Positions 45,981-55,300 of a stretch of DNA of 58,688 bases are shown piece by piece. The position numbers were made by a program, and so were the translations under genes. Every line of letters begins with the position of its first letter. Positions within the stretch are counted from its first letter, which is position 1. This stretch comes from Clostridiales bacterium (GTDB lineage: Bacteria; Bacillota; Clostridia; Clostridiales; Clostridiaceae), in assembly GCA_012519155.1 (NCBI GenBank), contig JAAYQS010000182.1:1-58688 (forward strand). The letters are read 5' to 3'. A model generated the notes under the pieces. It was not told the DNA's origin and did no database searches. It worked only from the letters and a program-made list of their open reading frames with translations.

Positions 45981-46701
45981 AAAAATAGGTAGTAGTAAGA
46001 TAATGCTTTATTTAAGTGCTATTATAATTGGACTTCTTATATCAACTAATTTTAAGTTTAACGGTATAAGTAAATTTATGGATTTAAATACAAGAGAATA
46101 CAAAAGCGTTTTAGAAGAAAGAAATAAACTTACAAGAGAAATTAATGCTCTTGAAAAGGATAATAAGGAGTTAAATAGTAAAATTTTAAGTTATTCAACT
46201 ACTGACAACAAAAGTGAAAAAATAATAAAAGATATGAAAGATCAAATTGAATATTATGGAATGCTTAGTGGTAATAATGAGGTTAAAGGCACTGGAATTA
46301 AAATAACAATAAATGACGGAATTATTAATGAAAATGATACTGATTTTGAAAAAACAAATAAAATTTTGCATGATAAAGATATGAGAAATTTGTTAAATAG
46401 TGTTAAGCTTGCAGGAGCACAAGCAATTACTGTAAATAATCATAGAATTACTCTTCATAGTGCTGTACAATGTAATGGATCATTTTTACTATTTGATGAT
46501 GGATCAGTAGAAAAAGCACCCTTTAGCATTTTTGCTATTGGAGATCCTGAAAGTTTAAAAACTAATTTAAATAAAGAAGGTGGCTATTTAAAAAAATTAA
46601 AGGCAAGAGGATTAAATATTAATCTTGAAAGTATTGGTGAAATAGCAATGCCAGTAGCAGATATAAGAGAAATATCTTTTGCATCAGAATATATAAAATA
46701 A
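45961..46701 (+). CDS. DUF881-family protein (second copy)
   Basis: A 246-residue protein with an N-terminal helix (KIMLYLSAIIIGLLISTNF), a coiled-coil linker (RNKLTREINALEKDNKELNSKILSY) and a DUF881 domain (KGTGIKITINDGII, NSVKLAGAQAITVNNHRITLHSAVQCNGS). It is homologous to the product of 44873-45592 in layout, so the pair flanking sbp is probably an ancient duplication. Start ATG 45961 lies inside the 3' end of sbp. It has no known activity; a division or envelope role is inferred from context. Confidence 0.86.
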   Translation: MKKMQVKKIGSSKIMLYLSAIIIGLLISTNFKFNGISKFMDLNTREYKSVLEERNKLTREINALEKDNKELNSKILSYSTTDNKSEKIIKDMKDQIEYYGMLSGNNEVKGTGIKITINDGIINENDTDFEKTNKILHDKDMRNLLNSVKLAGAQAITVNNHRITLHSAVQCNGSFLLFDDGSVEKAPFSIFAIGDPESLKTNLNKEGGYLKKLKARGLNINLESIGEIAMPVADIREISFASEYIK

Positions 46702-46783
46702 GTAATACACAAAAAGAGGAAAATTGCAATTAATGAAGAATACATAAATAGATAAGGTATATATTTTTTGGAGGAGAGGTAAA

Positions 46784-47446
46784 GTGAGCATAGCTGAAAA
46801 CATAAAAAAAATTGAAAAAGAAATACCAAAAGACGTTAAATTACTTGCTGTTTCAAAAACTAAACCTTTAGAAGATTTAGAGCAAGCTTACCAAACAGGA
46901 ATAAGAGATTTTGGTGAAAATAAAGTACAGGAGTTAATGGAAAAAATAGAAAATTTCCATGATGATGTAAGATGGCATCTAATTGGAAAATTGCAAACTA
47001 ACAAAGTAAAATACATTGTTGGAAAAGTTTATTTAATACACTCATTATCAAGTGTTAAACTTTTAAAGGAAATAGAAAAGCAATATGGTAAAAAGAACTT
47101 AACAGCCAATGTACTTATACAAATAAATATAGGAAGAGAAGAAAGTAAAAGTGGTTTTGAAGTAGAAGAATTGCAAGAAGCAATTGATGAAATTGAAAAA
47201 TGTAATTTTGTTAAGGTAAAGGGAATTATGGTAATAATACCAAAAGGTGACTCTGATGCAAACAGGGAATACTTTAAAAAGACACATGAGATTTTTATTA
47301 AGCTTAAAGAAAAAAGCTATAAAAATATAAATATGGAAGTGCTATCCATGGGTATGACTCACGATTATAAAGAAGCTATAGAAGAAGGATCTAATTTAAT
47401 TAGAATTGGATCTGGTATTTTTGGCGCTAGAGATTATAAAATTTAG
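46784..47446 (+). CDS. ylmE: PLP-homeostasis protein (YggS/YlmE family)
   Basis: A 220-residue single-domain PLP-binding TIM barrel. Family motifs: LLAVSKTKPLEDLEQAYQTGIRDFGENKVQELMEKI (Lys of VSKTK holds PLP), WHLIGKLQTNKVKYIV, HSLSSVKLLKEI, VLIQINIGREESKSGF and LSMGMTHDYKEAIEEGSNLIRIGSGIFG. It buffers pyridoxal phosphate and affects amino-acid pools. Start is GTG 46784 behind GGAGAGG. It precedes sepF and ylmH, as in the Bacillus ylm cluster. Confidence 0.94.
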   Translation: MSIAENIKKIEKEIPKDVKLLAVSKTKPLEDLEQAYQTGIRDFGENKVQELMEKIENFHDDVRWHLIGKLQTNKVKYIVGKVYLIHSLSSVKLLKEIEKQYGKKNLTANVLIQINIGREESKSGFEVEELQEAIDEIEKCNFVKVKGIMVIIPKGDSDANREYFKKTHEIFIKLKEKSYKNINMEVLSMGMTHDYKEAIEEGSNLIRIGSGIFGARDYKI

Positions 47447-47464
47447 ATTTTAGGAGGAAATGTA

Positions 47465-47938
47465 ATGAGTAATGTATTAACAAAGGTGAAAACACTATTT
47501 GGATTTGGAGATTATGATGATGATTTTGAGGATGATTTCGAAGATGATTTCGATGAAGAAACAAGTGAAAATAATTCATATGAAGATTTAGAACCAATGA
47601 TTCAAAATAAAAAAATAGAAAAAAATAATAAAGTGGTAAATATTCATACTACTGCATCTGCAAAGGTTACAGTAACTAAACCTCTTGCATATGAAGAAGC
47701 AACTGAAATTTGTGATGCTTTAAAAAATAGAAGAATTGTTGTAATAAACACTTCTGGACTTGAAAATAAAATAGCTCAAAGATTATTAGATTTTGTAAGT
47801 GGAGCATGTTATGCTTTAACAGGTGAACTTCAAAAAATTGAAAAGGATGTTTATTTATTAACACCTTCAAATGTTGAAGTATCTAATGAATTTAAAAGTG
47901 AATTAGGATCAAAGGCATTATTTAGCTGGTCAAAATAA
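47465..47938 (+). CDS. sepF: Cell division protein SepF
   Basis: A 157-residue protein. The N-terminal amphipathic helix (NVLTKVKTLFGFG) anchors to the membrane. An acidic repeat linker follows (DDDFEDDFEDDFDEE), then the SepF core domain from about residue 70: VTVTKPLAYEEATEICDALKNRRIVVINTSGLENKIAQRLLDFVSGACYAL and VYLLTPSNVEV. SepF tethers FtsZ filaments and forms rings at the septum. Start ATG 47465 follows TAGGAGG. Confidence 0.95.
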   Translation: MSNVLTKVKTLFGFGDYDDDFEDDFEDDFDEETSENNSYEDLEPMIQNKKIEKNNKVVNIHTTASAKVTVTKPLAYEEATEICDALKNRRIVVINTSGLENKIAQRLLDFVSGACYALTGELQKIEKDVYLLTPSNVEVSNEFKSELGSKALFSWSK

Positions 47939-47946
47939 TTTGTTAT

Positions 47947-48717
47947 ATGATTAGTAAAGATGAAGTGTTAAGTCATTTTTTAAAGGATGACAAGCCTTTT
48001 GCAGTTAACCTTTATGAAAAATATAAATTAGCTTATGAAAAGGATATTCCTGTATTTGGAAATGATTTTTATCCACCTAATGTGTGGAGTTATTTTCAAA
48101 GTAATATGAGTTCAAAGGAATTTTTAGTACAAACTTTTGGATTATTTGATGATGCAGAAAGAAGAATGATTTCATTTAATAATAAATATAATGAGGAAGC
48201 AGAAATAAGTTGCATTAAAATATCAAATAAATCTAAATTTAGGAAAGTAAACCATAGAGATTATCTTGGATCAATTTTGTCTCTTGGAATAAAAAGAAAT
48301 AAAATTGGAGATTTAATAGTAGATAATGATAAATGTTATGTTGCTGTTTCCATTGAAATTAGAGATTATATTATTAATAATCTTGAAATGGTGGCAAATT
48401 GTCCTTGCAAAGTTGAAATTGTAGATGATATATCTAGTTTGCCTAAAGTAGAATTTTTAAAAGAAGTTATTCTTGTTCCTAAACTTAGGTTGGATGCAAT
48501 TGTATCAAAAATATCAAAGATATCTAGAGCAAAGGCAAGTGAGATAATAGATAAGGGTTTAGTTTTATTAGATTATTCAAAAGTATGTGATAAATCAAAA
48601 GAAGTTAAGAAAAATCAGAGAATAACAATAAGAGGCACAGGTAAATTTATTTTAGGTGATATTGTAGGTAACAGTAAAAGTGGTAAATATAAAGTGATAA
48701 TAAAAAAATACACATAG
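47947..48717 (+). CDS. ylmH: YlmH-type RNA-binding S4-domain protein
   Basis: A 256-residue protein with a YlmH N-terminal part (FGNDFYPPNVWSYF, FGLFDDAERRMISF, NHRDYLGSILSLGIKRNKIGDLIV) and a C-terminal S4 RNA-binding domain (RLDAIVSKISKISRAKASEIIDKGLVLLDYSKVCDKSKEV). YlmH relatives bind stalled 50S-nascent chain complexes in Firmicutes. Start ATG 47947 has no clear ribosome site and comes eight bases after the sepF stop, so it is probably translated by coupling. It lies between sepF and divIVA, as in Bacillus. Confidence 0.92.
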   Translation: MISKDEVLSHFLKDDKPFAVNLYEKYKLAYEKDIPVFGNDFYPPNVWSYFQSNMSSKEFLVQTFGLFDDAERRMISFNNKYNEEAEISCIKISNKSKFRKVNHRDYLGSILSLGIKRNKIGDLIVDNDKCYVAVSIEIRDYIINNLEMVANCPCKVEIVDDISSLPKVEFLKEVILVPKLRLDAIVSKISKISRAKASEIIDKGLVLLDYSKVCDKSKEVKKNQRITIRGTGKFILGDIVGNSKSGKYKVIIKKYT

Positions 48718-48728
48718 AGGTGAAAGTA

Positions 48729-49463
48729 ATGAAGCTTACTCCAATGGACATAAATAATAAGGAGTTCAAGAGAGGACTTAGAGGATACAATCCAGAAGAA
48801 GTTGATGAATTTTTAGATGAAGTTATAGAAAATTATGAACAACTTTATAAAGACAATTCAAAATTAAAAGAAAAAGTAACATTAGCAAATGAGCAAATAG
48901 AACATTATAAGAAAATAGAGAGCACAATTCAAAATACACTTTTGCTTGCACAAAATGCAGCAGATCAAGCAAAGACTTCTGCTGAAAAAGAAGCAGATAT
49001 GGTAATTAAAAATGCAAATGAAACTGCTCAAAGAATATTAGATAAAGCTCATAATGATGTTCTTGAATTAAATGATGAATATGAAAAAATGAAACAAGAG
49101 TTTATAAAATTTAGAGCAAAATTTAGAAATTTCATGAATACTCAACTTCAAACTTTTGATGACTTAGAAAAAGATGTACTTAAAAATTATAATGTTCTAT
49201 CTTCAGAAGAACAAATTAAGAATGAAGAAATTCAAAAAGAAGAAGATATAAATAATGAAGTAAGAATAGAACTTGAAAAAGCTGAAGTTGTAAAAGAACA
49301 AGAGGAAGAAGAAAAAGAAGAAACAATAAAAGAAAAAGAAGTTAATTTAGATGATACTATTGACTTTGGAATAAATTCTATTGGAAAACATGATGTAAAA
49401 GATCAAAAAGATGAAATTGATGAAATAAAGAGTTTTTTTGCAAGTGATGATGATGATAAATAA
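48729..49463 (+). CDS. divIVA: Cell division protein DivIVA
   Basis: A 244-residue DivIVA. The N-terminal lipid-binding domain MKLTPMDINNKEFKRGLRGYNPEEVDEFLDEVIENYE is followed by coiled coils (about 30-160) and a very acidic C-terminal tail (about 165-244, Glu/Lys/Asp rich). It marks poles and septa by sensing membrane curvature. Start ATG 48729 follows AGAGGTG. The in-frame GTG 48720 is part of that site. The last gene of the second division block, it is followed by a terminator. Confidence 0.95.
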   Translation: MKLTPMDINNKEFKRGLRGYNPEEVDEFLDEVIENYEQLYKDNSKLKEKVTLANEQIEHYKKIESTIQNTLLLAQNAADQAKTSAEKEADMVIKNANETAQRILDKAHNDVLELNDEYEKMKQEFIKFRAKFRNFMNTQLQTFDDLEKDVLKNYNVLSSEEQIKNEEIQKEEDINNEVRIELEKAEVVKEQEEEEKEETIKEKEVNLDDTIDFGINSIGKHDVKDQKDEIDEIKSFFASDDDDK

Positions 49464-49486
49464 ATATTGCATTAGAATGAATAACT

Positions 49487-49517
49487 TAAAAAGCTACATT
49501 TTGTAGCTTTTTTTTAT
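49487..49517 (+). terminator. Terminator after divIVA
   Basis: AAAAGCTACA (49489-49498) with TGTAGCTTTT (49502-49511), loop TTT, then more T. Confidence 0.85.
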
Positions 49518-49544
49518 TTACTAATTTTAATTTTATAAAAGAAC

Positions 49545-49553
49545 TGTTATAAT
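49545..49553 (+). promoter_or_regulatory. Extended -10 promoter before the pseudouridine synthase
   Basis: TGTTATAAT: a TG one base before TATAAT (49548-49553). The -35 region is only TTTTAA. Confidence 0.4.
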
Positions 49554-49581
49554 AAAATAAGTATGTAAGGCAGGTGTGTAT

Positions 49582-50496
49582 ATGGAAGAATTAGTGTTTA
49601 ATGTTGTTAAAGAAAATAGTGGAGAAAGAATTGACAAATTTATTTGTCATGAAATGCAAGATAAATCACGTTCTTATATACAAGGTCTTATTGAAAATGA
49701 AGAAGTACTTGTAAATGGGAAAAATATAAAAAGTAATTATAAAGTAAAAGAAAATGATATTATTACATTAAATATTCATAAGCCAAAGGAATTAAATATT
49801 ATTCCTCAAAACATACCAATTGATATATTATATGAAGATAGCGATGTGGTTGTAATTAATAAACCTAAAGGTATGGTAGTTCATCCGGCACCAGGAAATT
49901 ATGAAAATACTTTAGTAAATGCACTTTTATATCATTGCACTGATTTATCTTCCATTAATGGTATTATAAGACCTGGAATAGTTCATAGAATTGATAAGGA
50001 TACTACAGGTATATTAGTTGTGGCAAAAAATGATGAATCACATAATTTTTTATCTAAACAACTTAAAGATCATTCTATGACAAGAGAGTATTATGCTCTT
50101 GTTGAAGGAAGAATAAAAGATGAAGAGGGAATTATAGATAAACCTATTGGAAGAAACAAAAAAGATAGATTGAAAATGGGTATAGTACCTGATGGAAAGA
50201 GAGCTGTTACACATTATAAGGTATTAGAAGTTTATAAAAGTTCTACCCTTGTAAAATGTGTTTTGGAAACAGGTAGAACACATCAAATAAGGGTACATAT
50301 GGCATCTATTGGTCACCCTCTTGTAGGCGATACAGTATATGGATTTAAAAAGCAAAAATACAAAGTTCAAGGTCAAATGCTTCATGCAAGAACACTTGGT
50401 TTTATTCATCCTAGAACAAAAAAATATATGGAATTTTCAAAGGAGCTTCCAGAAGAATTTAAAAATCTTTTAAATAAAATTAGAAGTGAAGGGTAG
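49582..50496 (+). CDS. RluD/RluA-family pseudouridine synthase
   Basis: A 304-residue enzyme that isomerises uridine in large-subunit rRNA (target not determined by eye). N-terminal S4 domain: NSGERIDKFICHEMQDKSRSYIQGLIENEEVLVNGKNIKSNYKV. Catalytic domain: VVINKPKGMVVHPAPGNYENTLVNALLYH, then GIVHRIDKDTTGILVVAKND (catalytic Asp), LKDHSMTREYYALVEG and TGRTHQIRVHMASIGHPLVGDTVYG. Start ATG 49582 is seven bases after AGG of AAGGCAGG. The GTG 49576 overlaps that site. In Firmicutes the gene typically lies near lspA and pyrR. No lspA is present here. Confidence 0.94.
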   Translation: MEELVFNVVKENSGERIDKFICHEMQDKSRSYIQGLIENEEVLVNGKNIKSNYKVKENDIITLNIHKPKELNIIPQNIPIDILYEDSDVVVINKPKGMVVHPAPGNYENTLVNALLYHCTDLSSINGIIRPGIVHRIDKDTTGILVVAKNDESHNFLSKQLKDHSMTREYYALVEGRIKDEEGIIDKPIGRNKKDRLKMGIVPDGKRAVTHYKVLEVYKSSTLVKCVLETGRTHQIRVHMASIGHPLVGDTVYGFKKQKYKVQGQMLHARTLGFIHPRTKKYMEFSKELPEEFKNLLNKIRSEG

Positions 50497-50505
50497 GATA
50501 TTTTT

Positions 50506-51042
50506 ATGAAATTAAAAGCTAATTTGCTTGATGAAAAGGCTATAAAGAGAAGCCTTGTTAGAATATCACATGAAATAATTGAAAGAAATAAGGGAGTAGA
50601 GAATGTAGTTTTAGTAGGTGTTGAAAGAAGAGGGGTACCTCTTGCAAATAGAATTGCAAAGGAAATATTTAAAATAGAAGGTATAAATGTTCCAGTTGGT
50701 AATGTTGATATATCATGCTATAGAGATGATATAACAGATAGAGAGGAACTTGCAAAGGTAAATAATTTAAATATAGGTGTAGATGTTCATGATAAAAAAG
50801 TAATAATTGTAGATGATGTACTTTATACATGTAGAACTGTAAGAGCTGCTATTGATGCAATAATTGATGTAGGTAGACCTAAAGCAATTCAGCTTGCTGT
50901 ACTTATAGATAGAGGACATAAGGAGCTACCAATAAGGGCAGATTATGTAGGCAAAAACATTCCTACATCTAAGAGTGAAAAAATTGAAGTTTTCATAAAA
51001 GATGTAGATAATGAAGAAGCTGTAAACATTTATGAAGATTAA
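50506..51042 (+). CDS. pyrR: Pyrimidine operon regulator PyrR / uracil phosphoribosyltransferase
   Basis: A 178-residue PyrR. N-terminal [22 protein letters not shown], then [30 protein letters not shown] and the PRPP loop [21 protein letters not shown], followed by [29 protein letters not shown]. It binds UMP and pyr mRNA to cause attenuation and can make UMP from uracil. No pyr genes or PyrR-binding loop were seen in this window, so its targets lie elsewhere. Start ATG 50506 follows GGGTAGGA. Confidence 0.95.
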   Translation: MKLKANLLDEKAIKRSLVRISHEIIERNKGVENVVLVGVERRGVPLANRIAKEIFKIEGINVPVGNVDISCYRDDITDREELAKVNNLNIGVDVHDKKVIIVDDVLYTCRTVRAAIDAIIDVGRPKAIQLAVLIDRGHKELPIRADYVGKNIPTSKSEKIEVFIKDVDNEEAVNIYED

Positions 51043-51107
51043 AGTTACTAAATTATATTAAAAATTTAATGAACATTAAGTTCATTGAGTTTGTAAAGGA
51101 GAAGAAA

Positions 51108-52277
51108 GTGGATTATAAATTAATTGCAACTACTACCTTTGGTCTTGAGGGAATTACTGCAAAGGAATTAAGAACCTTAGGTTATGAAAATATAAAAACA
51201 GAAACAAGTAAGGTACAATTTGAAGGAGACGAAATGGATATTGCTATATGTAATATTCATTTAAGAACTGCTGATAGAATACTTATAAAAATGGCCGAAT
51301 TTGAAGCAAGAACCTTTGAAGAATTATTCCAAGGTACTAAGAAAGTTAACTGGAGTAAAATAATACCTATAAATGGTGTTATGCATGTTACAGGAAAGTC
51401 AATAAAATCAACACTTCATAGTGTACCAGATTGTCAGTCAATAGTAAAAAAAGCTATAGTTACAAGTATGAGCGAAAGCTATAATATACAAAAATTCTCA
51501 GAAGATGGACCTGTATATAAAATAGAAGTGGCTATACTTAAAGACAAGGTCACACTTACAATAGATACATCAGGGGAGGGACTTCATAAAAGAGGTTATA
51601 GAGAAAATTCAGGAGCAGCACCATTAAAAGAAACTCTTGCAGCTGCTATGGTTCTTATGTCAAGATGGCAGAAAAACTATGAACTTATAGATCCATTTTG
51701 TGGTTCAGGTACAATATTAATTGAAGCTGCAATGATAATGAACAATATTGCCCCTGGTGTAAATCGTAAATTTGTATGCGAAACATGGCCAACTATGCCT
51801 GATTATGTGTTTAACCAAGTAAGGGAAGGTGCTAAAAGAGCAGAAAAGAAAAAGGACATAAAGCTTATAGGATATGATATTGATACATGGGTTTTAAGAA
51901 CAGCAGAAAACAATGCTTTTAAAGCTGGAGTTTATGATTATATAGATTTTCAAAAGCGTGATGTAAAAGATTTTTCTTCAAGCAAAAAATATGGGTTTAT
52001 AATAACAAATCCTCCTTATGGTGAAAGACTTGGGGAAAAAGAAACAGCAGAAAGATTAAATGCAATATTAGGAAAGCATAAAAGAAATTATCCCTTATGG
52101 GATTACAATGTTTTAACATCCTTTGAAGGCTTTGAAAGAGCCTTTGGCACTAAGGCTACAAAAAACAGAAAATTATATAATGGTAAATTAAAATGTTTCT
52201 ATTATCAATATTTTGACAATAATATAATTAAAGGTCATGGGGATACAGTAATTCAAGAAATGATTAGAAACAGTTAA
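51108..52277 (+). CDS. THUMP-domain SAM-dependent rRNA methyltransferase
   Basis: A 389-residue RlmL/YpsC-type enzyme. N-terminal ferredoxin-like and THUMP region (LIATTTFGLEGITAKELRTLGY, ICNIHLRTADRILIKMAEF) is followed by the catalytic domain with DPFCGSGTILIEAAMI and NPPYGERLGEKE (N2-guanine methylase NPPY). It probably methylates guanine in 23S rRNA. Start is GTG 51108, six bases after AAAGGAG. The in-frame ATG 51069 has no ribosome site. It converges with rqcH over a shared terminator. Confidence 0.92.
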   Translation: MDYKLIATTTFGLEGITAKELRTLGYENIKTETSKVQFEGDEMDIAICNIHLRTADRILIKMAEFEARTFEELFQGTKKVNWSKIIPINGVMHVTGKSIKSTLHSVPDCQSIVKKAIVTSMSESYNIQKFSEDGPVYKIEVAILKDKVTLTIDTSGEGLHKRGYRENSGAAPLKETLAAAMVLMSRWQKNYELIDPFCGSGTILIEAAMIMNNIAPGVNRKFVCETWPTMPDYVFNQVREGAKRAEKKKDIKLIGYDIDTWVLRTAENNAFKAGVYDYIDFQKRDVKDFSSSKKYGFIITNPPYGERLGEKETAERLNAILGKHKRNYPLWDYNVLTSFEGFERAFGTKATKNRKLYNGKLKCFYYQYFDNNIIKGHGDTVIQEMIRNS

Positions 52278-52306
52278 AAAAGTGGCAAATGCCACTTTTT
52301 TTATGA
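52274..52306. terminator. Bidirectional terminator
   Basis: AAAAAAGTGGC with GCCACTTTTTTT around AAAT, lying between the convergent stops at 52277 and 52301. Confidence 0.8.
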
Positions 52307-54079
52307 TAATTTTTTTATTTTTAATTTTTCATAATCCTTAGGATTAACATAAATAGTATTATTAGTATGATATATTACCATGCCAGGTTTTGCACCATTT
52401 GGCTTTTTTAAGTTTTTAGCTAATGTATAATCTACAGGAATTTTAGAACTTTCTTTTCCCTTACTGTAATATGCTGCTATAATTGCTGCTTCAGAAAGAA
52501 GATCATCTGAAATATCCTGGCACTTTAAAATTACATGGGAACCAGGTATTTCTTTAGCATGAAACCACATATCATTTCTACCTGCAAATTTTAAACTTAA
52601 ATAGTCATTTTGAAGATTATTTTTACCAACATAAATGTCAATGCCTGATTCAGTAACAAAATGGTGAGGTTTGCTTTCTTTATTTTTTTTATTTCCTTTA
52701 GAATTTTTTCTGAATTTTATATATCCAGTTTCCTTAAGTTCATTTTTTATTTGTTCAATATCTTCATATGACTCTGAATTTGAAATATTTGTCATAACAG
52801 AATTTAAATAATTAAGTTCCTCTTCATTTTTTTCTAATTGAGCTTTTGACCATTCTTCTGTTTTCTTTAATTTTGAATATCTTTTATAGTATTTTTGTAT
52901 ATTTTCAGAAGGAGATTTGTATGGATCTAAGGCAATTGTTACAGTTTCTCCATGTTCACTATAAAAATTTACCAAATCAATTGAACTCATTCCTTCTTTT
53001 ATCATATATACATAAGAAGTTAAAAGATCACCTTTAATTTTAAATTTTTCTTTTTTTGCACTTTCTTTTAAATCTGAATTTAAGATTTTTGATTTTTTTA
53101 TACATCGTTCAATATTTGTATGTATTAGTTTTTGAAGATCTTGAGATCTATTTAATAATCTTTCCTGCTTATCTTTTGTGCTAAAAAAATTGTCAAGCAT
53201 TTTAGATGGACAATCAAAATGTTCTATAAAAGTGTTTTTATCTTCAGAGACAGTACTATTACTATTTAAGGATAATAAATTTATAGAAAAGAAATCCTTA
53301 TATAATCCTTGATCATTTTTATAAATGCAGAAATATTTATTATTGTTTGTATATTCTATAAAGTCAACAATAAAATCATATATATTTTTTATTTCATTAG
53401 TATCTTTTAAAGAAATACAAGAAGATTTATTATACCTATGATATAATTCAGTTGATAAAGGTTTTGAAACACCAGTTAAAACTTTTAAATAAAAATTTTC
53501 ATCATAGGATATTTTATTTTCAGATATAAATTTTAAAAAATTATCAAAATTTAAATTAAAAGGATTTAATTTTGTAGATTTTGGAGGATATACATAAGTT
53601 ACTCCTGGAAATAGAACTCTATAGCTATTTATATCTGGAGTTATGTGCTTTATAGATTCCATTACCTTATTATCTCTATTTCTTACAAGTGTTATATTAG
53701 AATGTCTTCCCATAATTTCAACTATTAATGAATATAAACTATTAAAACCCATTTCATCAGTGGCTTCTATTTCCATTACTACTATTCTGTCACCATCAAT
53801 TTGTGATATAGATTTAAATTTTCCACCTACTAAGTATTTTCTAAGAACCATAAGAAACATAGGGGCTTTTATGGGGTTTTCTTTAACTATTTCTGTAAAG
53901 TGCATTCTAGGATAACTAGAAGATGCAGAAATAAGAAGTCTTAAATTTTTTCTGTTTTGTCTAATTATTATGTTTATTTCATCTTTTTCAGGCTGATTTA
54001 TTTTATCTATTTTTGAACCTATAAGTATAGGCGTAATATCATCTAAAAGGCTTTTTAAAAATATACCGTCAAGTGCCAT
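52301..54079 (-). CDS. rqcH: Ribosome quality control NFACT protein RqcH
   Basis: A 592-residue NFACT protein. NFACT-N: MALDGIFLKSLLDDITPILIGSKIDKINQPEKDEI, then SSYPRMHFTE and IVEIMGRHSNITLV. Coiled-coil and HhH middle: LDPYKSPSENIQKYYKRYSKLKK. C-terminal NFACT-R from about residue 470: PHHFVTESGIDIYVGKNNLQNDYLSLKFAGRNDMWFHAKEIPGSHVIL. It binds 50S with a stalled nascent chain and adds alanine tails. Older annotation calls it fibronectin-binding protein. It is on the minus strand between + strand genes. Confidence 0.94.
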   Translation of the reverse strand: MALDGIFLKSLLDDITPILIGSKIDKINQPEKDEINIIIRQNRKNLRLLISASSSYPRMHFTEIVKENPIKAPMFLMVLRKYLVGGKFKSISQIDGDRIVVMEIEATDEMGFNSLYSLIVEIMGRHSNITLVRNRDNKVMESIKHITPDINSYRVLFPGVTYVYPPKSTKLNPFNLNFDNFLKFISENKISYDENFYLKVLTGVSKPLSTELYHRYNKSSCISLKDTNEIKNIYDFIVDFIEYTNNNKYFCIYKNDQGLYKDFFSINLLSLNSNSTVSEDKNTFIEHFDCPSKMLDNFFSTKDKQERLLNRSQDLQKLIHTNIERCIKKSKILNSDLKESAKKEKFKIKGDLLTSYVYMIKEGMSSIDLVNFYSEHGETVTIALDPYKSPSENIQKYYKRYSKLKKTEEWSKAQLEKNEEELNYLNSVMTNISNSESYEDIEQIKNELKETGYIKFRKNSKGNKKNKESKPHHFVTESGIDIYVGKNNLQNDYLSLKFAGRNDMWFHAKEIPGSHVILKCQDISDDLLSEAAIIAAYYSKGKESSKIPVDYTLAKNLKKPNGAKPGMVIYHTNNTIYVNPKDYEKLKIKKLS

Positions 54080-54100
54080 AAAAATTCATCCTTTCTTTTT

Positions 54101-54130
54101 AATATTATTGCTAATTAATATTATTGCTAA
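54101..54130. repeat. Short direct repeat upstream of rqcH
   Basis: AATATTATTGCTAA occurs twice (54101-54114 and 54117-54130), two bases apart, about 20 bases upstream of the rqcH start on the minus strand. It may be an operator or a chance AT-rich duplication. Confidence 0.5.
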
Positions 54131-54271
54131 CATTCATATTATATCATAAGGAATAAAATATAAATCTTAATATTACCTTAAGTAGTAAAATAGTTATTGT
54201 AATACTTATTTTTAGATAGTATTATAAGTAATAGACTAAGTTTATTTTTATAAAAGAGAATGAGGATAAGG

Positions 54272-55300
54272 ATGAAAAACAGATTGAAATATATATTTAA
54301 AGTAAGTTCTATATTATGTGTTTGTGCATTGCTTACTGCCTGCAATAATTCATCAGCTAATAAGGGTGGCAATGTTACAGAAACAAATGCACCTAAAATT
54401 CAATTAAGTAGTGGTGCAGTACTTTCAAATGATAAGGGTGTATATGTTAATTACAATTTAGATAATGATGAATATAAAAAAATAGATACACAAGATGAAA
54501 TTTGGTCATACAATAAAAGTACTGGAAATTATGTAGGAAGGGAAGAAAACAAGTTTTTTGCATATTTTAATGGTAAAAAAGTAACACTAGATAATGCAAA
54601 AGAAAGTGATGAAAAATTTCTTATATCTCCTAATGGAAAATACCTTCTTCTTGATAGAAATGATGATGGTTATAATGTAATAATTATTAATTTAGAAGAT
54701 GGTACTGAAGTAAAATTTAATAGTAAAGTTTTAATATCTGGTACATTAATAGACTGGGTTAAAGAGGATACACTTGTGTATTATGGAATAAATCCAGATG
54801 AAAATGAAAATGGAATTTTTACATATGACATAAATAATAATTCTGAAAAATTAGTATATGAGTTTGATTATGGAGATGCACTTTTTATAAAAGGTAATGA
54901 AAAAGGAGCTATATTTCTGCAAGAGCAAATTGATGAAGGAAGATTTTTAAAGAAAATTGACTTAGATACAGGAAAAATAACTATCTTATCTGGAAATGTT
55001 TTTATGGTATATGATTTAGTAGAAAGAGATAATGATATATATATACTTGGAAAAATCAAAGATAATACTACTTCTCTTTACAAAATAGCAGATTCTAAAA
55101 ATCATAGACTTGTATATGATTTCCCTAAAAGCATAAGTACACAAAAGGGATTACAAATGGACGAAGAAGGCAATGTTTTATTTATTGGTATAAATAATAG
55201 TGATGGAAGTGAAGATGTTTTTAAATGTACAACAAAAGGTGATTTAAGTATTATTAAAAATCCAGCTTCTGAATATGCATTTGTTAAAATTAAGAATTAA
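54272..55300 (+). CDS. Lipoprotein with beta-propeller-like repeats (unknown function)
   Basis: A 342-residue lipoprotein: basic start, hydrophobic stretch and lipobox LLTAC with Cys near residue 24, then NNSSANKGG. The mature part has repeated short strands (NGKYLLLDRNDDGYNVIIINLEDGT, DTLVYYGINPDENENGIFTYDIN, DIYILGKIKDNTTSLYKI) that look like a beta-propeller of the TolB/YncE kind. I assign no function. Start ATG 54272 is six bases after GAGG. The in-frame ATG 54260 is less well placed. The last codons Ile-Lys-Asn-stop are encoded by the edge of repeat copy E, so the original C-terminus may have been altered. Confidence 0.75.
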   Translation: MKNRLKYIFKVSSILCVCALLTACNNSSANKGGNVTETNAPKIQLSSGAVLSNDKGVYVNYNLDNDEYKKIDTQDEIWSYNKSTGNYVGREENKFFAYFNGKKVTLDNAKESDEKFLISPNGKYLLLDRNDDGYNVIIINLEDGTEVKFNSKVLISGTLIDWVKEDTLVYYGINPDENENGIFTYDINNNSEKLVYEFDYGDALFIKGNEKGAIFLQEQIDEGRFLKKIDLDTGKITILSGNVFMVYDLVERDNDIYILGKIKDNTTSLYKIADSKNHRLVYDFPKSISTQKGLQMDEEGNVLFIGINNSDGSEDVFKCTTKGDLSIIKNPASEYAFVKIKN

